64,000 nucleotides of DNA, taken from Bryoerythrophyllum caledonicum. Its lineage: Eukaryota; Streptophyta; Bryopsida; Pottiales; Pottiaceae. A program made the position numbers and the translations under genes. Position 1 is the first letter of the stretch; each line of letters opens with the position of its first letter. The notes under the pieces are model-generated. The model did no database searches. It was not told where the DNA came from and saw nothing but the letters and a program-made list of their open reading frames with translations. The stretch is taken from the NCBI GenBank assembly GCA_963971425.1, contig OZ020525.1, positions 10,608,187 to 10,672,186 of the forward strand. The letters run 5' to 3'. Shown here in pieces: positions 34,231-44,739 of the stretch.

Positions 34231-36024
34231 AACCTACATATAAATAGTTCCTAAACTTTCAAAATCCCTCGAGATTAAAGACCAGCACAAAATGATCCTA
34301 TGCAAAAATACAAGGACATGCACAAAGAGAGCAATCTACCCAGAGACAAGACACATTTAACAAGGAGAATCCTTCATGGAGTTATTTGCTCTATGGGTAG
34401 TTTCTTGTATCTTTGGCAATTTAGGAGGTCGTCTCTAAACATGAATGTATAGTGTATTTCAAGACTCAGAAACTCATTTGGCGGCGAAAGTAATGAAAAT
34501 CTATATCTTCTCAGAATACTGTGGCTTCTCACCTACAAATCCATTGCCCAATACATTGTTTACACTCAGCAATAAACTTTTCACGTTATGCACCGCAGTA
34601 AGCAAAAAGCCTAAATTTTAGAAAGAAAGTCCACAGGAGGCTATACAAATAAACTGGGATTATTTTACTAGCAGTATGTCAAACGCACGAATAAGGAAAA
34701 CAAGAAAGTGTCAGATACTAAAGGACAATATTGGTGGAAAAGCAGGTGATAATCACGACCAAAAATATCTTCACCAGTTGATGCCTGAATTTGCCGAATG
34801 TAATGAATTTCAAGATGCTATTGTAATATACTGATCACCTGCTTACAACACGCAGTGATACTCCAACAATACCAACTTTCTCTTTTGAACCTGTTATCAT
34901 ACAAGCTGGGCCTAAGATTCTGAAACCAACCAAGCAAAAGTTTTATGAAATGCGACGGTCGATCTGTGCTATCGTTTGTACCAGCACGTGAAAGCACAGA
35001 AGAGTCGGATTAACAACTAGCTAGTTCAACTGTTACATAATTACTTCTAATTCTGGGTCCATAATTTTGATGCAAGAAACACGTCAGTCCCGTCGTCTAT
35101 TAGACAGCTCCAGAATGCAAGTGTTTCCCAAGTACAAGCAGCAAACATGAAAACCAAGTTTCATACCTTGTTGACTATCTGGTATTGTCTGTACTTTTCC
35201 GGTTTTGACAGAGGTATGTGCATGGTATAAAAACTTCATTTCGCCTTGAAGAAATGCTTTGCAACTACTTGGTAAAGCTGGTGTTCGATGTTCACCAAAG
35301 GGTTTGGCAACATAACCATCCATACCACAATGCGTGCACTCTTCTGATGATGCTTGTATGCCGTCGGCTATCATGGCCAAAATTGGTACATGAAATTGGC
35401 ATCCAAAGATTGACAAACACGCGGCTAGCCACTGGTATGCGGCCGCAGCTTCTGCCTTCCTTATCAAATCTATTGCCTTGAAACTGTAGAAGGAAACCAC
35501 AAGTTAGATATTTGAAGCAAAACTGCATATGTCAACCATAAATACTGAGAAATAGAACTTCGTAGAGTGCTTATTAATTTGATTGAAAATATCATCTTGT
35601 AATGGAGTACTTCTAAGCAGACCATAACCCTCAAAGATTTATGTTCACGACTTATCATTAGTCTTTGATCCCAATGAATTCAAATATTCATTGGAAGCCT
35701 AAAAGTCCAATGTGAACAAAAGAGGAATTGAAATTTTATTTTTTTATTATATAAAGAATATCATGTGGAATTTCACAGGCTTGCGTATATGGATTAGTGA
35801 AGGGATCACAAAAATGAGAAACAATGAGGTCCGCAAGTTAACTCAAAATCAAAGGGAATCATTCACAACAAATTGATGAATCTCTTGTTCACAAAAATCC
35901 ACCTTCATGGATAGTGTTTCGTTTGAGTTCATTCTTTGTCAATGTGGAGTCCTTTCATAGTTGATCGTATAGGGGCGCTATGCACTTTAGCATTTTTAAC
36001 CTTAAGGGTTGTCGCTTTATGAGG
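34231..36024. repeat. Histidine-kinase-tail block, copy in unit 1
   Basis: 1794 bp matching 40471-42264 nearly base for base. It starts at AACCTACATATA. In unit 1 it abuts the truncated membrane-protein gene, while in unit 2 it abuts a helicase exon. Apart from the receiver fragment it is non-coding. Confidence 0.85.
35230..35483 (-). pseudogene. C-terminal receiver-domain exon of a cytokinin-receptor-type histidine kinase (unit 1)
   Basis: After an acceptor (CTACAG) the minus strand reads KAIDLIRKAEAAAAYQWLA, then PILAMIADGIQASSEEC, CGMDGYVAKPFGEHQLYQ (spanning a 1-base frame slip after GEH) and VVAKHFFKAK followed by a stop. AHK-type receptors have P-(I/V)-LAMTADVIQA and CGMDGYVSKPFE-EQLY at the end of the phospho-receiver domain. 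Here the conserved Thr is Ile. The phospho-accepting Asp, the kinase and CHASE domains are absent from the window, so this is only a duplicated gene tail. Confidence 0.72.
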
Positions 36025-37165
36025 GTAGGGAGAAAATTGAAGATGATTCTTAAGTGGAAGACAAATTCTCTCAAATATCAAATGAATACTCTTTGAATCA
36101 AATACTCAGGATGCTCCTAGATATCCTAGAATTACTTATGATTTTTTGAAGTTGAAATGATACAGAGTTTTAAATTCGTTGTGGTCATGATGGATACATT
36201 GGAAACTCCAAATTTGCCATTTGTGGTAGAGTGCGTGTTTAGAACGGTGGCGGGATTAGAGCCCTTTGCTTCACCTTTCTCCATGGTCAAAAGTAGACAT
36301 CCTAGTGATGAAAATGTATTTAAACTCCATAGGTTTTTGACACGTTGATAGTAGCCTATACGAATCACAAGATGGTATGTAATAGTTCTTGACAAAACAA
36401 AATAATGATTTGCCTTAAACCAACAACAACATAGAGTGTTGTGCATTTTAAATGTCAAAGTCACATCAATGTATTTTCACTAATTTTTCCTTTTTGGTCT
36501 AAGTAGGAACTATAAAACAAACTACATAGGTTTGCCATCCATTTTACATGAATCTATCACAAATGGACGTAAATGAATAAGTGGATGAAGTTTGAGTGGC
36601 AAGAAAAGAAAAATTTTGGCCCAAAATTTGGTTGAAGTAGTACTTAAATTGTTTTGCCTTAATATAGGCAACAATGAATCTCATTTGAATCATAACATTA
36701 ATTAGCCCTTTGGTCATATGTCATGATGGATGTTTGAATTTGGATCCCATCTTTGATAAAGAAGTTAAGACCATATTCATTAAAACGAGACATTTCGGAG
36801 TCTCATTCTATCATGGCGTCTAATGTCATTAATTTATTATTTCATTAATTTGAGACTAGTTAATAAATTGAGACTCAATTTCGATTGAAAATGCTAAATA
36901 ATCTAGCCATATCATGGATTGTTGAATTCATTTTGTATGAAATTGAATATCATATTTAATTGTGTGTGTAAAGGTAATAGATTATCAAAAATGTACCAAG
37001 TTGTGGAGCATATTACCTAAGAAAAACTAATATACCCAAAAAAAAAATCATTGCGAGAATAAAATTATCCAGAGCAGAATCTGGAGGCACGCACGAGACC
37101 CTCGTGTCCTTTGTGCCATCGAGTTCTGTGAGGACTTTGGGTGCGAGTCCCGACTCTTGCTCAAG
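36025..37165. other. Upstream region of Daf-2-like copy 2, no gene
   Basis: AT-rich. From about 36,767 to 37,083 it carries a segment (AAAACGAGACATTTCGGAGT onward, with TTAATAAATTGAGACTC words) that units 2 and 3 share and unit 1 lacks. Confidence 0.6.
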
Positions 37166-37173
37166 TATATAAG
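37166..37173 (+). promoter_or_regulatory. TATA box of Daf-2-like gene, unit 2
   Basis: TATATAAG, 178 bp before the ATG. The stretch TATATAAGTGTCTTACACAT is shared by all three copies. Confidence 0.7.
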
Positions 37174-37350
37174 TGTCTTACACATTCCCCCATCGACAGT
37201 GTGTCTGCATGTACCGGATCAGAATTGCGTTTCTAGCGCTGCTTGTTGTCAGACTGCGTGTTCGTGTAGACCGATCGAGTCATAGCAGAATAGGTTATCA
37301 GGTTGAGTGAAGTTTGATCGTCGTCGCCTTCGCAGGCCTTGCTTGAGGTC

Positions 37351-38160
37351 ATGGCCGCCATCGGAGTGTTCGACGTGACCAAGCGCGCAGCAGTCACGTG
37401 CACGTCCGTCCGCTACAACACCTGCGGTCCCATTGTCGCAGACTCCATGCCCACCAAGCGCACCGCATTCGCGTCCGTCCGCTACAACACCTGCGGTCCC
37501 ATCGTCGCTGACTTCATGCCCACCAAGCGCACAGCACTCGCGTCCGTCCGCAGCAACACCTCCCGCCCCATCATCAGAGGGCTCACCAGGCGCACAGCAG
37601 ATGCGATCGTCGTCAACGACACCGGCAAAGTCATTGTCGGCGTCTCACTCCTCCACAAGTACAGCAACGTCTACAAAAGTGAGCGTCAATGGGACGTCAT
37701 CCAAGCCGGAGATTATACGCGGGAGACGCTGAAGGTCGAGTACCACACTGGTTTCCTCACCACGGGAACCGACTGGTGGTTCGTCTCCTGGTTCAGCGAG
37801 GATTGGAAGACGCTCTACTACTCCGACCCCAATAACTTTCAAGGCATCATCTACGCTCTCGGGAACTTTGCGCCGGAGGCGATCGCGGCTGCGGCGGGGG
37901 CTGCCGCGGCGGTGGCGACGAGCTGGTCGGGTCCGGGGGCTGAGGTGGCCGCAACGACAGCGGCGGTTGCGGCCAGGGCCGTAACGTCTGCGCTGTTCAG
38001 CTCCGAGAGCACGGAAGGGTTCAAGGCGCATATGTTGACAGCGGAAGATGGAGATAGGCAGGTGAAGATTATCCTCAAAACGAATGGCGAGATTACTTTG
38101 CAGTCGCCGTCGGGCGAATCCGATACCGGATATTCGTCCAAACCGGCTCCGACACAGTAA
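37351..38160 (+). CDS. Daf-2-domain-like protein, copy 2 (269 aa)
   Basis: Intact intronless gene, ATG in GAGGTCATGG. Layout as in copy 1: three N-terminal repeats with TKR, TKR and (here) TRR at their ends, then the domain starting TADAIVVNDTGKVIVG with HTGFLTTGTDWWFVSWFSED and LYYSDPNNF. The helical Ala-rich segment (about residues 178-215) is longer in Ala than in copy 1. Against copy 3 there are 16 base differences; 15 fall in codons that change the residue. Nine lie within 37,840-37,878 (FQGIIYALGNFAPE against FRDIFDTLENFAPR). Three C-terminal differences are R209N, E222A and one silent change at codon 264. Function unknown. Confidence 0.87.
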   Translation: MAAIGVFDVTKRAAVTCTSVRYNTCGPIVADSMPTKRTAFASVRYNTCGPIVADFMPTKRTALASVRSNTSRPIIRGLTRRTADAIVVNDTGKVIVGVSLLHKYSNVYKSERQWDVIQAGDYTRETLKVEYHTGFLTTGTDWWFVSWFSEDWKTLYYSDPNNFQGIIYALGNFAPEAIAAAAGAAAAVATSWSGPGAEVAATTAAVAARAVTSALFSSESTEGFKAHMLTAEDGDRQVKIILKTNGEITLQSPSGESDTGYSSKPAPTQ

Positions 38161-38502
38161 GAGCGTTGGGACGAGCCTGAGCGACTCGTGGACCTGAAAG
38201 ATGATCGAGGTGGCTGGCTGCTGAGCTTGGCTACCGTACTTGAATGGTTGCTGGTGGTTTTCACTTTTCATTGCGGCTGTCTGCCGTGCCCTACTTTGCT
38301 TTCATTGTGCAAAATATGTACATTAATGAATATAGTGAGCTGTTCACCAATTGAAGAACTTACCCAACTTCACTTCTGTTGGCTTCCGAGATATCTCAGT
38401 GTCTGGGGGCATATTTCTCCCTGCTTGCATGACAACTAACTCCACTCAATCTCTTTTTTTACCAAGTGCCAATGCGAACCATGCACATAACGTCTCTTAC
38501 CG

Positions 38503-40473
38503 CTACTGCTCTGCACATTGCTGCGGAATAACTAACTTCTGAAAGTTAAGCAAACCATTCATGGAGCGCGCTCTACTAACCGCTACGCACACTTGGCCTT
38601 CGGCGAAGATGTCTTTCAAATAGACTTTCACGTAGTCAAGCGTCATTCCTGCAACAACCACTCTTGAAATATTAAGCACACCCGACAGAAAGGCATCAAC
38701 TACATGGTTGAGGAAAATCGATAGACTTGATTGAATGCATGAACTGTAAACCAGATGCGAATTGGAGTAAACAAGAGCGGTATTCGTGGTACTGTACCTT
38801 GACACTTGTGGATGGTGACTGCCCATGCCAACTTAAGTGGCACCTGTCAGTAAATAAGCATTAGCATGCAGAAAATGTCAACAGAGATGCGCCTTAAATG
38901 AGGAGCTAGTGTGCACATAAAACAAAAACGAAACAGAAAAGAAAAAAATATATTAACCTGCAATCTTCTGCATTCTCCAACATTCAAAACTCGATACTCA
39001 AACAGCTCCGGATCGCACTCGAGCGAACGCCCGTTTCTGAACGCAACAACGGGAATCAACTCAATGCTGCTGCGATTCAAGTTTCCAATTGCTGACAACA
39101 GCTTGGCCTCCTCGGGATGAACCTTTCATCCACTCGCCGGCTTCAACTGATCGACTTTGCGCTGTAATGCCTCCAGCTTCTCCTTTTTTGACTTCCATCC
39201 AATCACAACTCCTCGAGATCCATTCACAAGATCGCTTTCCTTCCCCGCCAGCTCCAAATTCCGGAGCAGCATGACCTAAGTGTCCCGGGAAAGCAATCAT
39301 TTCCGCCAAAATCAAATGGTGAGGTTGCCCATGCTTCAGAAATAATTCCGACCATCCAAAACATCACAGAGAATATTCTACAAAGTTGTCGTCAATGCAA
39401 CACAACATGTTTCAGCATTTGGAACATCATGTACCTGCGCACCAATTTTCAAGGTGATCTCGTTCACCGCAAGGCAGCTTTTCCAGAATTCTGCCCCCTC
39501 CAACACACGGAGCCCCTCTCGGTAGCGAACATGATTATTGCTCTCCATTGTAAGAGTGACAATGCTATCATCCGCAACTAAAACCACGGGCTGTTTTGCA
39601 GCTTGTGGGTCAATCCAAATCACGCCCACCTCATCTGGCAACGCATTTAGTTCTTTCAAGTTGTATTCATCCGCAGCCTTATTCCTGAAACAAACAAGAG
39701 ATGCACCATTAAGGAATTGCTGCATATTGGAAGTACCAGGATAGAAGAGCAATTTCTGAAACTGCATTTCAGTGGTGGTTGCACTTACTTTGAGTAAAGA
39801 ACTGTTGGTTTGATCCCGGCTACCTCGTAAAGTTCCCTGGAGCACCGCTTAGCAGTATCTTCCAAGGCTGCTGGATTCTCCCCAGTTCTGATACCATTCG
39901 ACATCTTAATAAAATCCCCATCATTCCCCCTGCACTGAAGAGCCAGTCTAAAACCTCAGAAAAACGTTCAAATGACAAGGTGCAAATCCTCAGCCTCATG
40001 AAAGCATGGTGTGCACGTTAAGTACTTGGCACTCATCAGCCAAAACCCGAATAAAAACCAAAAACTAAAACTCATGGTGTTCCACCTGACGGAAGATGTT
40101 CTTCAAGATGACCGTCTCCAGATTGGCTCTGTGCCAAGCCAGTGCCTCAAATGCGAGACCTCTGATAAGAAACTGATTTCTCTGCGGCGTGGTGTCAGTT
40201 GACCTCTCCTGCACAGGTTGCAGTTGGAAAAAGTCGCCTGCGAATATGACCTGCAAGAACAACAACACATGAGCGCACTGTAGTTGTCGCAATGATCCTA
40301 GAGCAGAAAGAATAACCCCACACCTGAAGACCACCAAAGGGCTTCGCCACTTCTATCGAGGTCGTCCGAATCTTGCTGATTGTCGGCTCCAAATACTCCA
40401 GCATCTCAGCGCTCACCATCGAGATTTCGTCGATGATCCAAACTTTCGCAGTACGCCATTTCTTCTTGTTAAC
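38503..40473 (-). pseudogene. PIF1: PIF1-type DNA helicase, 5'-truncated copy (unit 2)
   Basis: Exons in transcription order: KKKWRTAKVWIIDEISMVSA (Walker B DE; 40,473-40,323), VIFAGDFFQLQPVQER to NIFRQ (40,250-40,086), DFIKMSNGIRTGENPA to GIKPTVLYSK (about 39,935-39,788), NKAADEYNLKELNALPDEVG to ITLKIGAQ (about 39,690-39,438), MLLRNLELAGKESDLVNGSR onward (about 39,275-38,960), PLKLAWAITIHKCQG (about 38,845-38,800), and GMTLDYVKVYLKDIFAEGQ with VAVSRARSMNGLL (38,655-38,503). These are the C-terminal PIF1 motifs. The N-terminal half with Walker A is gone because the histidine-kinase-tail block joins directly at 40,471. A 4-bp difference from unit 1 at the third exon (GGGGAATGATGGGG) breaks the phase expected from FRQ. 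Probably dead. Confidence 0.82.
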
Positions 40474-42264
40474 CTACATATATATAGTTCCTAAACTTTT
40501 AAAGTCCCTCGAGATTTAAGACCAGCACAAAATGATCCTATGCAAAAATACAAGGACATGCACAAAGAGAGCAATCTACCCAGAGACAAGACACATTTAA
40601 CAAGGAGAATCCTTCATGGAGTTATTTGCTATATGGATAGTTTCTTGTATCTTTGGCAATTTAGGAGGTCGTCTCTAAACATGAATGTATAGTGTATTTC
40701 AAGACTTAGAAACTCATTTGGCGGCGAAAGTAATAAAAATCTTTACCTTCTCAGAATACTGTGGCTTCTCACCTACAAATCCATTGCCCAATACATTGTT
40801 TACACTCAGCAATAAACTTTTCACGTTATGCACCGCAGTAAGCAAAAAGCCTAAATTTTAGAAAGAAAGTCCACAGGAGGCTATACAAATAAACTGGGAT
40901 TATTTTACTAGCAGTATGTCAAACGCACGAATAAGGAAAACAAGAAAGTGTCAGATACTAAAGGACAATATTGGTGGAAAAGCAGGTGATAATCACGACC
41001 AAAAATATCTTCACCAGTTGATGCCTGAATTTGCCGAATGTAATGAATTTCAAGATGCTATTGTAATATACTGATCACCTGCTTACAACACGCAGTGATA
41101 CTCCAACAATACCAACTTTCTCTTTTGAACCTGTTATCATACAAGCTGGGCCTAAGATTCTGAAACCAACCAAGCAAAAGTTTTATGAAATGCGACGGTC
41201 GATCTGTGCTATCGTTTGTACCAGCACGTGAAAGCACGGAAGAGTCGGATTAACAACTAGCTAGTTCAACTGTTACATAATTACTTCTAATTCTGGGTCC
41301 ATAATTTTGATGCAAGAAACACGCCGGTCCCGTCGTTTATTAGACAACTCCAGATTGCAAGTGTTTCTCAAGTACAAGCAGCGAACATGAAGACCAAGTT
41401 TCATACCTTGTTGACTATCTGGTATTGTCTGTACTTTTCCGGTTTTGACAGAGGTATGTGCATGATATAAGAACTTCATTTCGCCTTGAAGAAATGCTTT
41501 GCAACTGCTTGATAAAGCTCGTGTTCAATGTTCACCAAAGGGTTTGGCAACATAACCATCCATACCACAACGCCTGCACTCTTCTGATGATGCTTGTATG
41601 CCGTCGGCTATCATGGCCAAAATTGGTACATGAAATTGGCATCCAAAGGTTGACACACCCGCGGCTAGCCACTGATATGCGGCCACAGCTTCTGCCTTCC
41701 TTATCAAATCTATTGCCTTGAAACTGTAGAAGGAAACCACAAGTTAGATATTTGAAGCAAAACTGCATATGTCAACCATAAATACTCAGAAATAGAACTT
41801 CGTAGAGTGCTTATTAATTTGATTGAAAATATCATCTTGTAATGGAGTACTTCTAAGCAGACCATAACCCTCAAAGATTTATGTTCACGACTTATCATTA
41901 GTCTTTGATCACAATGAATTCAAATATTCATTGGAAGCCTAAAAGTCCAATGTGAACAAAAGAGGAATTGAAATTTTATTTTTTTATTATATAAAGAATA
42001 TCATGTGGAATTTCACAAGCTTGCGTATATGGATTAGTGAAGGGATCACAAAAATGAGAAACAATGAGGTCCGCAAGTTAACTCAAAATCAAAGGGAATC
42101 ATTCACAACAAATTGATGAATCTCTTGTTCACAAAAATCCACCTTCATGGATAGTGTTTCGTTTGAGTTCATTCTTTGTCAATGTGGAGTCCTTTCATAG
42201 TTGATCGTATAGGGGCGCTATGCACTTTAGCATTTTTAACCTTAAGGGTTGTCGCTTTATGAGG
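40471..42264. repeat. Histidine-kinase-tail block, copy in unit 2
   Basis: 1794 bp, near-identical to 34231-36024. It is absent after unit 3. Confidence 0.85.
41470..41723 (-). pseudogene. Receiver-domain exon of a cytokinin-receptor-type histidine kinase (unit 2)
   Basis: Second copy of the fragment at 35230-35483, with PILAMIADGIQASSEEC, CGMDGYVAKPFGEH and a C-terminal VVAKHF-like end altered to a different lysine-rich stretch. Small differences from unit 1 (for example RCGMDG for HCGMDG) show the copies have begun to drift. Confidence 0.7.
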
Positions 42265-43402
42265 GTAGGGAGAAAATTGAAGATGATTCTTAAGTGGAAG
42301 ACAAATTCTCTCAAATATCAAATGAATACTCTTTGAATCAAATACTCAGGATGCTCTTAGATATCCTAAAATTACTTATGAATTTTTGAAGTTGAAATGA
42401 TACGGAGTTTTAAATCCGTTGTGGTCACGATGGATACATTGGAAACTCCAAATTTGCCATTTGTGGTAGAGTGCGTGTTTAGAACGGTGGCGGGATTAGA
42501 GCCCTTTGCTTCACCTTTCTCCATGGTCAAAAGTAGACATCCTAGTGATGAAAATGTATTTAAACTCCATAGGTTTTTGACACGTTGATAGGAGCCTATA
42601 CAAATCACAAGATGATATGTAATAGCTCTTGACAAAACAAAATAATTATATGACTTCAACTAACCACAACATAGAGTGTTGTGCATTCATGTCATAGTCA
42701 CATCAATGTATTTTCACTAATTTTTCCTTTTTGGTCTAAGTAGGAACTATAAAACAAACTACATAGGTTTGTCATCCATTTTACATGAATCTATCACAAA
42801 TGGACGTAAATGAATAAGTGGATGAAGTTTGAGTGGCAAGAAAAGAAAAATTTTGGCCCAAAATTTGGTTGAAGTAGTACTTAAATTGTTTTGCCTTAAT
42901 ATAGGCAACAATGAATCTCATTTGAATCATAACATTAATTAGCCCTTTGGTCATATGTCATGATGGATGTTTGAATTTGGATCCCATCTTTGATAAAGAA
43001 GTTAAGACCATATTCATTAAAACGAGACATTTCGGAGTCTCATTCTATCATGGCGTCTAATGTCATTAATTTATTATTTCATTAATTTGAGACTAGTTAA
43101 TAAATTGAGACTCAATTTCGATTGAAAATGCTAAATAATCTAGCCATATCATGGATTGTTGAATTCATTTTGTATGAAATTGAATATCATATTTAATTGT
43201 GTGTGTAAAGGTAATAGATTATCAAAAATGTACCAAGTTGTGGAGCATATTACCTAAGAAAAACTAATATACCCAAAAAAAAAATCATTGCGAGAATAAA
43301 ATTATCCAGAGCAGAATCTGGAGGCACGCACGAGACCCTCGTGTCCTTTGTGCCATCGAGTTCTGTGAGGACTTTGGGTGCGAGTCCCGACTCTTGCTCA
43401 AG

Positions 43403-43410
43403 TATATAAG
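43403..43410 (+). promoter_or_regulatory. TATA box of Daf-2-like gene, unit 3
   Basis: TATATAAG, 178 bp before the ATG, same context as in the other two units. Confidence 0.7.
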
Positions 43411-43587
43411 TGTCTTACACATTCCCCCATCGGCAGTGTGTCTGCATGTACCGGATCAGAATTGCGTTTCTAGCGCTGCTTGTTGTCAGACTGCGAGTTC
43501 GTATAGACCGATCGAGTCATAGCAGAATAGGTTATCAGGTTGAGTGAAGTTTGATCGTCGTCGCCTTCGCAGGCCTTGCTTGAGGTC

Positions 43588-44397
43588 ATGGCCGCCATCG
43601 GAGTGTTCGACGTGACCAAGCGCGCAGCAGTCACGTGCACGTCCGTCCGCGACTACACCTGCGGTCCCATTGTCGCAGACTCCATGCCCACCAAGCGCAC
43701 CGCATTCGCGTCCGTCCGCTACAACACCTGCGGTCCCATCGTCGCTGACTTCATGCCCACCAAGCGCACAGCACTCGCGTCCGTCCGCAGCAACACCTCC
43801 CGCCCCATCATCAGAGGGCTCACCAGGCGCACAGCAGATGCGATCGTCGTCAACGACACCGGCAAAGTCATTGTCGGCGTCTCACTCCTCCACAAGTACA
43901 GCAACGTCTACAAAAGTGAGCGTCAATGGGACGTCATCCAAGCCGGAGATTATACGCGGGAGACGCTGAAGGTCGAGTACCACACTGGTTTCCTCACCAC
44001 GGGAACCGACTGGTGGTTCGTCTCCTGGTTCAGCGAGGATTGGAAGACGCTCTACTACTCCGACCCCAATAACTTTCGCGACATCTTCGACACTCTCGAG
44101 AACTTTGCGCCGCGGGCGATCGCGGCTGCGGCGGGGGCTGCCGCGGCGGTGGCGACGAGCTGGTCGGGTCCGGGGGCTGAGGTGGCCGCAACGACAGCGG
44201 CGGTTGCGGCCAACGCCGTAACGTCTGCGCTGTTCAGCTCCGAGAGCACGGCTGGGTTCAAGGCGCATATGTTGACAGCGGAAGATGGAGATAGGCAGGT
44301 GAAGATTATCCTCAAAACGAATGGCGAGATTACTTTGCAGTCGCCGTCGGGCGAATCCGATACCGGATATTCGTCCAAGCCGGCTCCGACACAGTAA
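43588..44397 (+). CDS. Daf-2-domain-like protein, copy 3 (269 aa)
   Basis: Intact, intronless, same length as copy 2. The first N-terminal repeat reads VRDYTCGPIVAD instead of VRYNTCGPIVAD. The loop after YYSDPNNF reads RDIFDTLENFAPRAIAAA, closer to copy 1 (RGFIDTLENLAPDTIAG) than copy 2 is. Its 5' and 3' flanks match copy 2 almost exactly, so expression is probably similar. It lies 6,237 bp from copy 2. Identity as a Daf-2-like domain protein rests on memory of fungal homologues; no catalytic residue is recognised. Confidence 0.87.
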   Translation: MAAIGVFDVTKRAAVTCTSVRDYTCGPIVADSMPTKRTAFASVRYNTCGPIVADFMPTKRTALASVRSNTSRPIIRGLTRRTADAIVVNDTGKVIVGVSLLHKYSNVYKSERQWDVIQAGDYTRETLKVEYHTGFLTTGTDWWFVSWFSEDWKTLYYSDPNNFRDIFDTLENFAPRAIAAAAGAAAAVATSWSGPGAEVAATTAAVAANAVTSALFSSESTAGFKAHMLTAEDGDRQVKIILKTNGEITLQSPSGESDTGYSSKPAPTQ

Positions 44398-44739
44398 GAG
44401 CGTTGGGACAAGCCTGAGCGACTCGTGGACCTGAAAGATGATCGAGGTGGCTGGCTGCTGAGCATGGCTACCGTACTTGAATGGTTGCTGGTGGTTTTCA
44501 CTTTTCATTGCGGCTGTCTGCCGTGCCCTACTTTGCTTTCATTGTGCAAAATATGTACATTAATGAATATAGTGAGCTGTTCACCAATTGAAGAACTTAC
44601 CCAACTTCACTTCTGTTGGCTTCCGAGATATCTCAGTGTCTGGGGGCATATTTCTCCCTGCTTGCATGACAACTAACTCCACTCAATCTCTTTTTTTACC
44701 AAGTGCCAATGCGAACCATGCACATAACGTCTCTTACCG

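Larger units (their letters stand above)
15084..36024. repeat. Tandem unit 1 (oldest, interrupted by a LINE and a copia element)
   Basis: Homology to units 2 and 3 starts at GTAGGGAGAAAATTG (15084), is cut by the LINE (15108-22447), resumes at 22448, runs through the Daf-2-like gene and the helicase remnant, is cut by the copia element (26849-31479), and continues to 36024. Between about 23,172 and 24,007 the sequence upstream of the Daf-2-like gene is unrelated to the matching stretch of units 2 and 3. Between about 31,982 and 32,205 the helicase region also differs. Its protein-coding copy is visibly more diverged than the other two. Confidence 0.85.
36025..42264. repeat. Tandem unit 2 (6,240 bp)
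   Basis: Contains the Daf-2-like gene copy 2, helicase remnant and histidine-kinase-tail block. It lacks the segment with the small membrane-protein gene found in units 1 and 3. Mostly about 99% identical to unit 3 over the shared part, except a patch near 36,390-36,460 where unit 3 instead agrees with unit 1. Confidence 0.88.
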
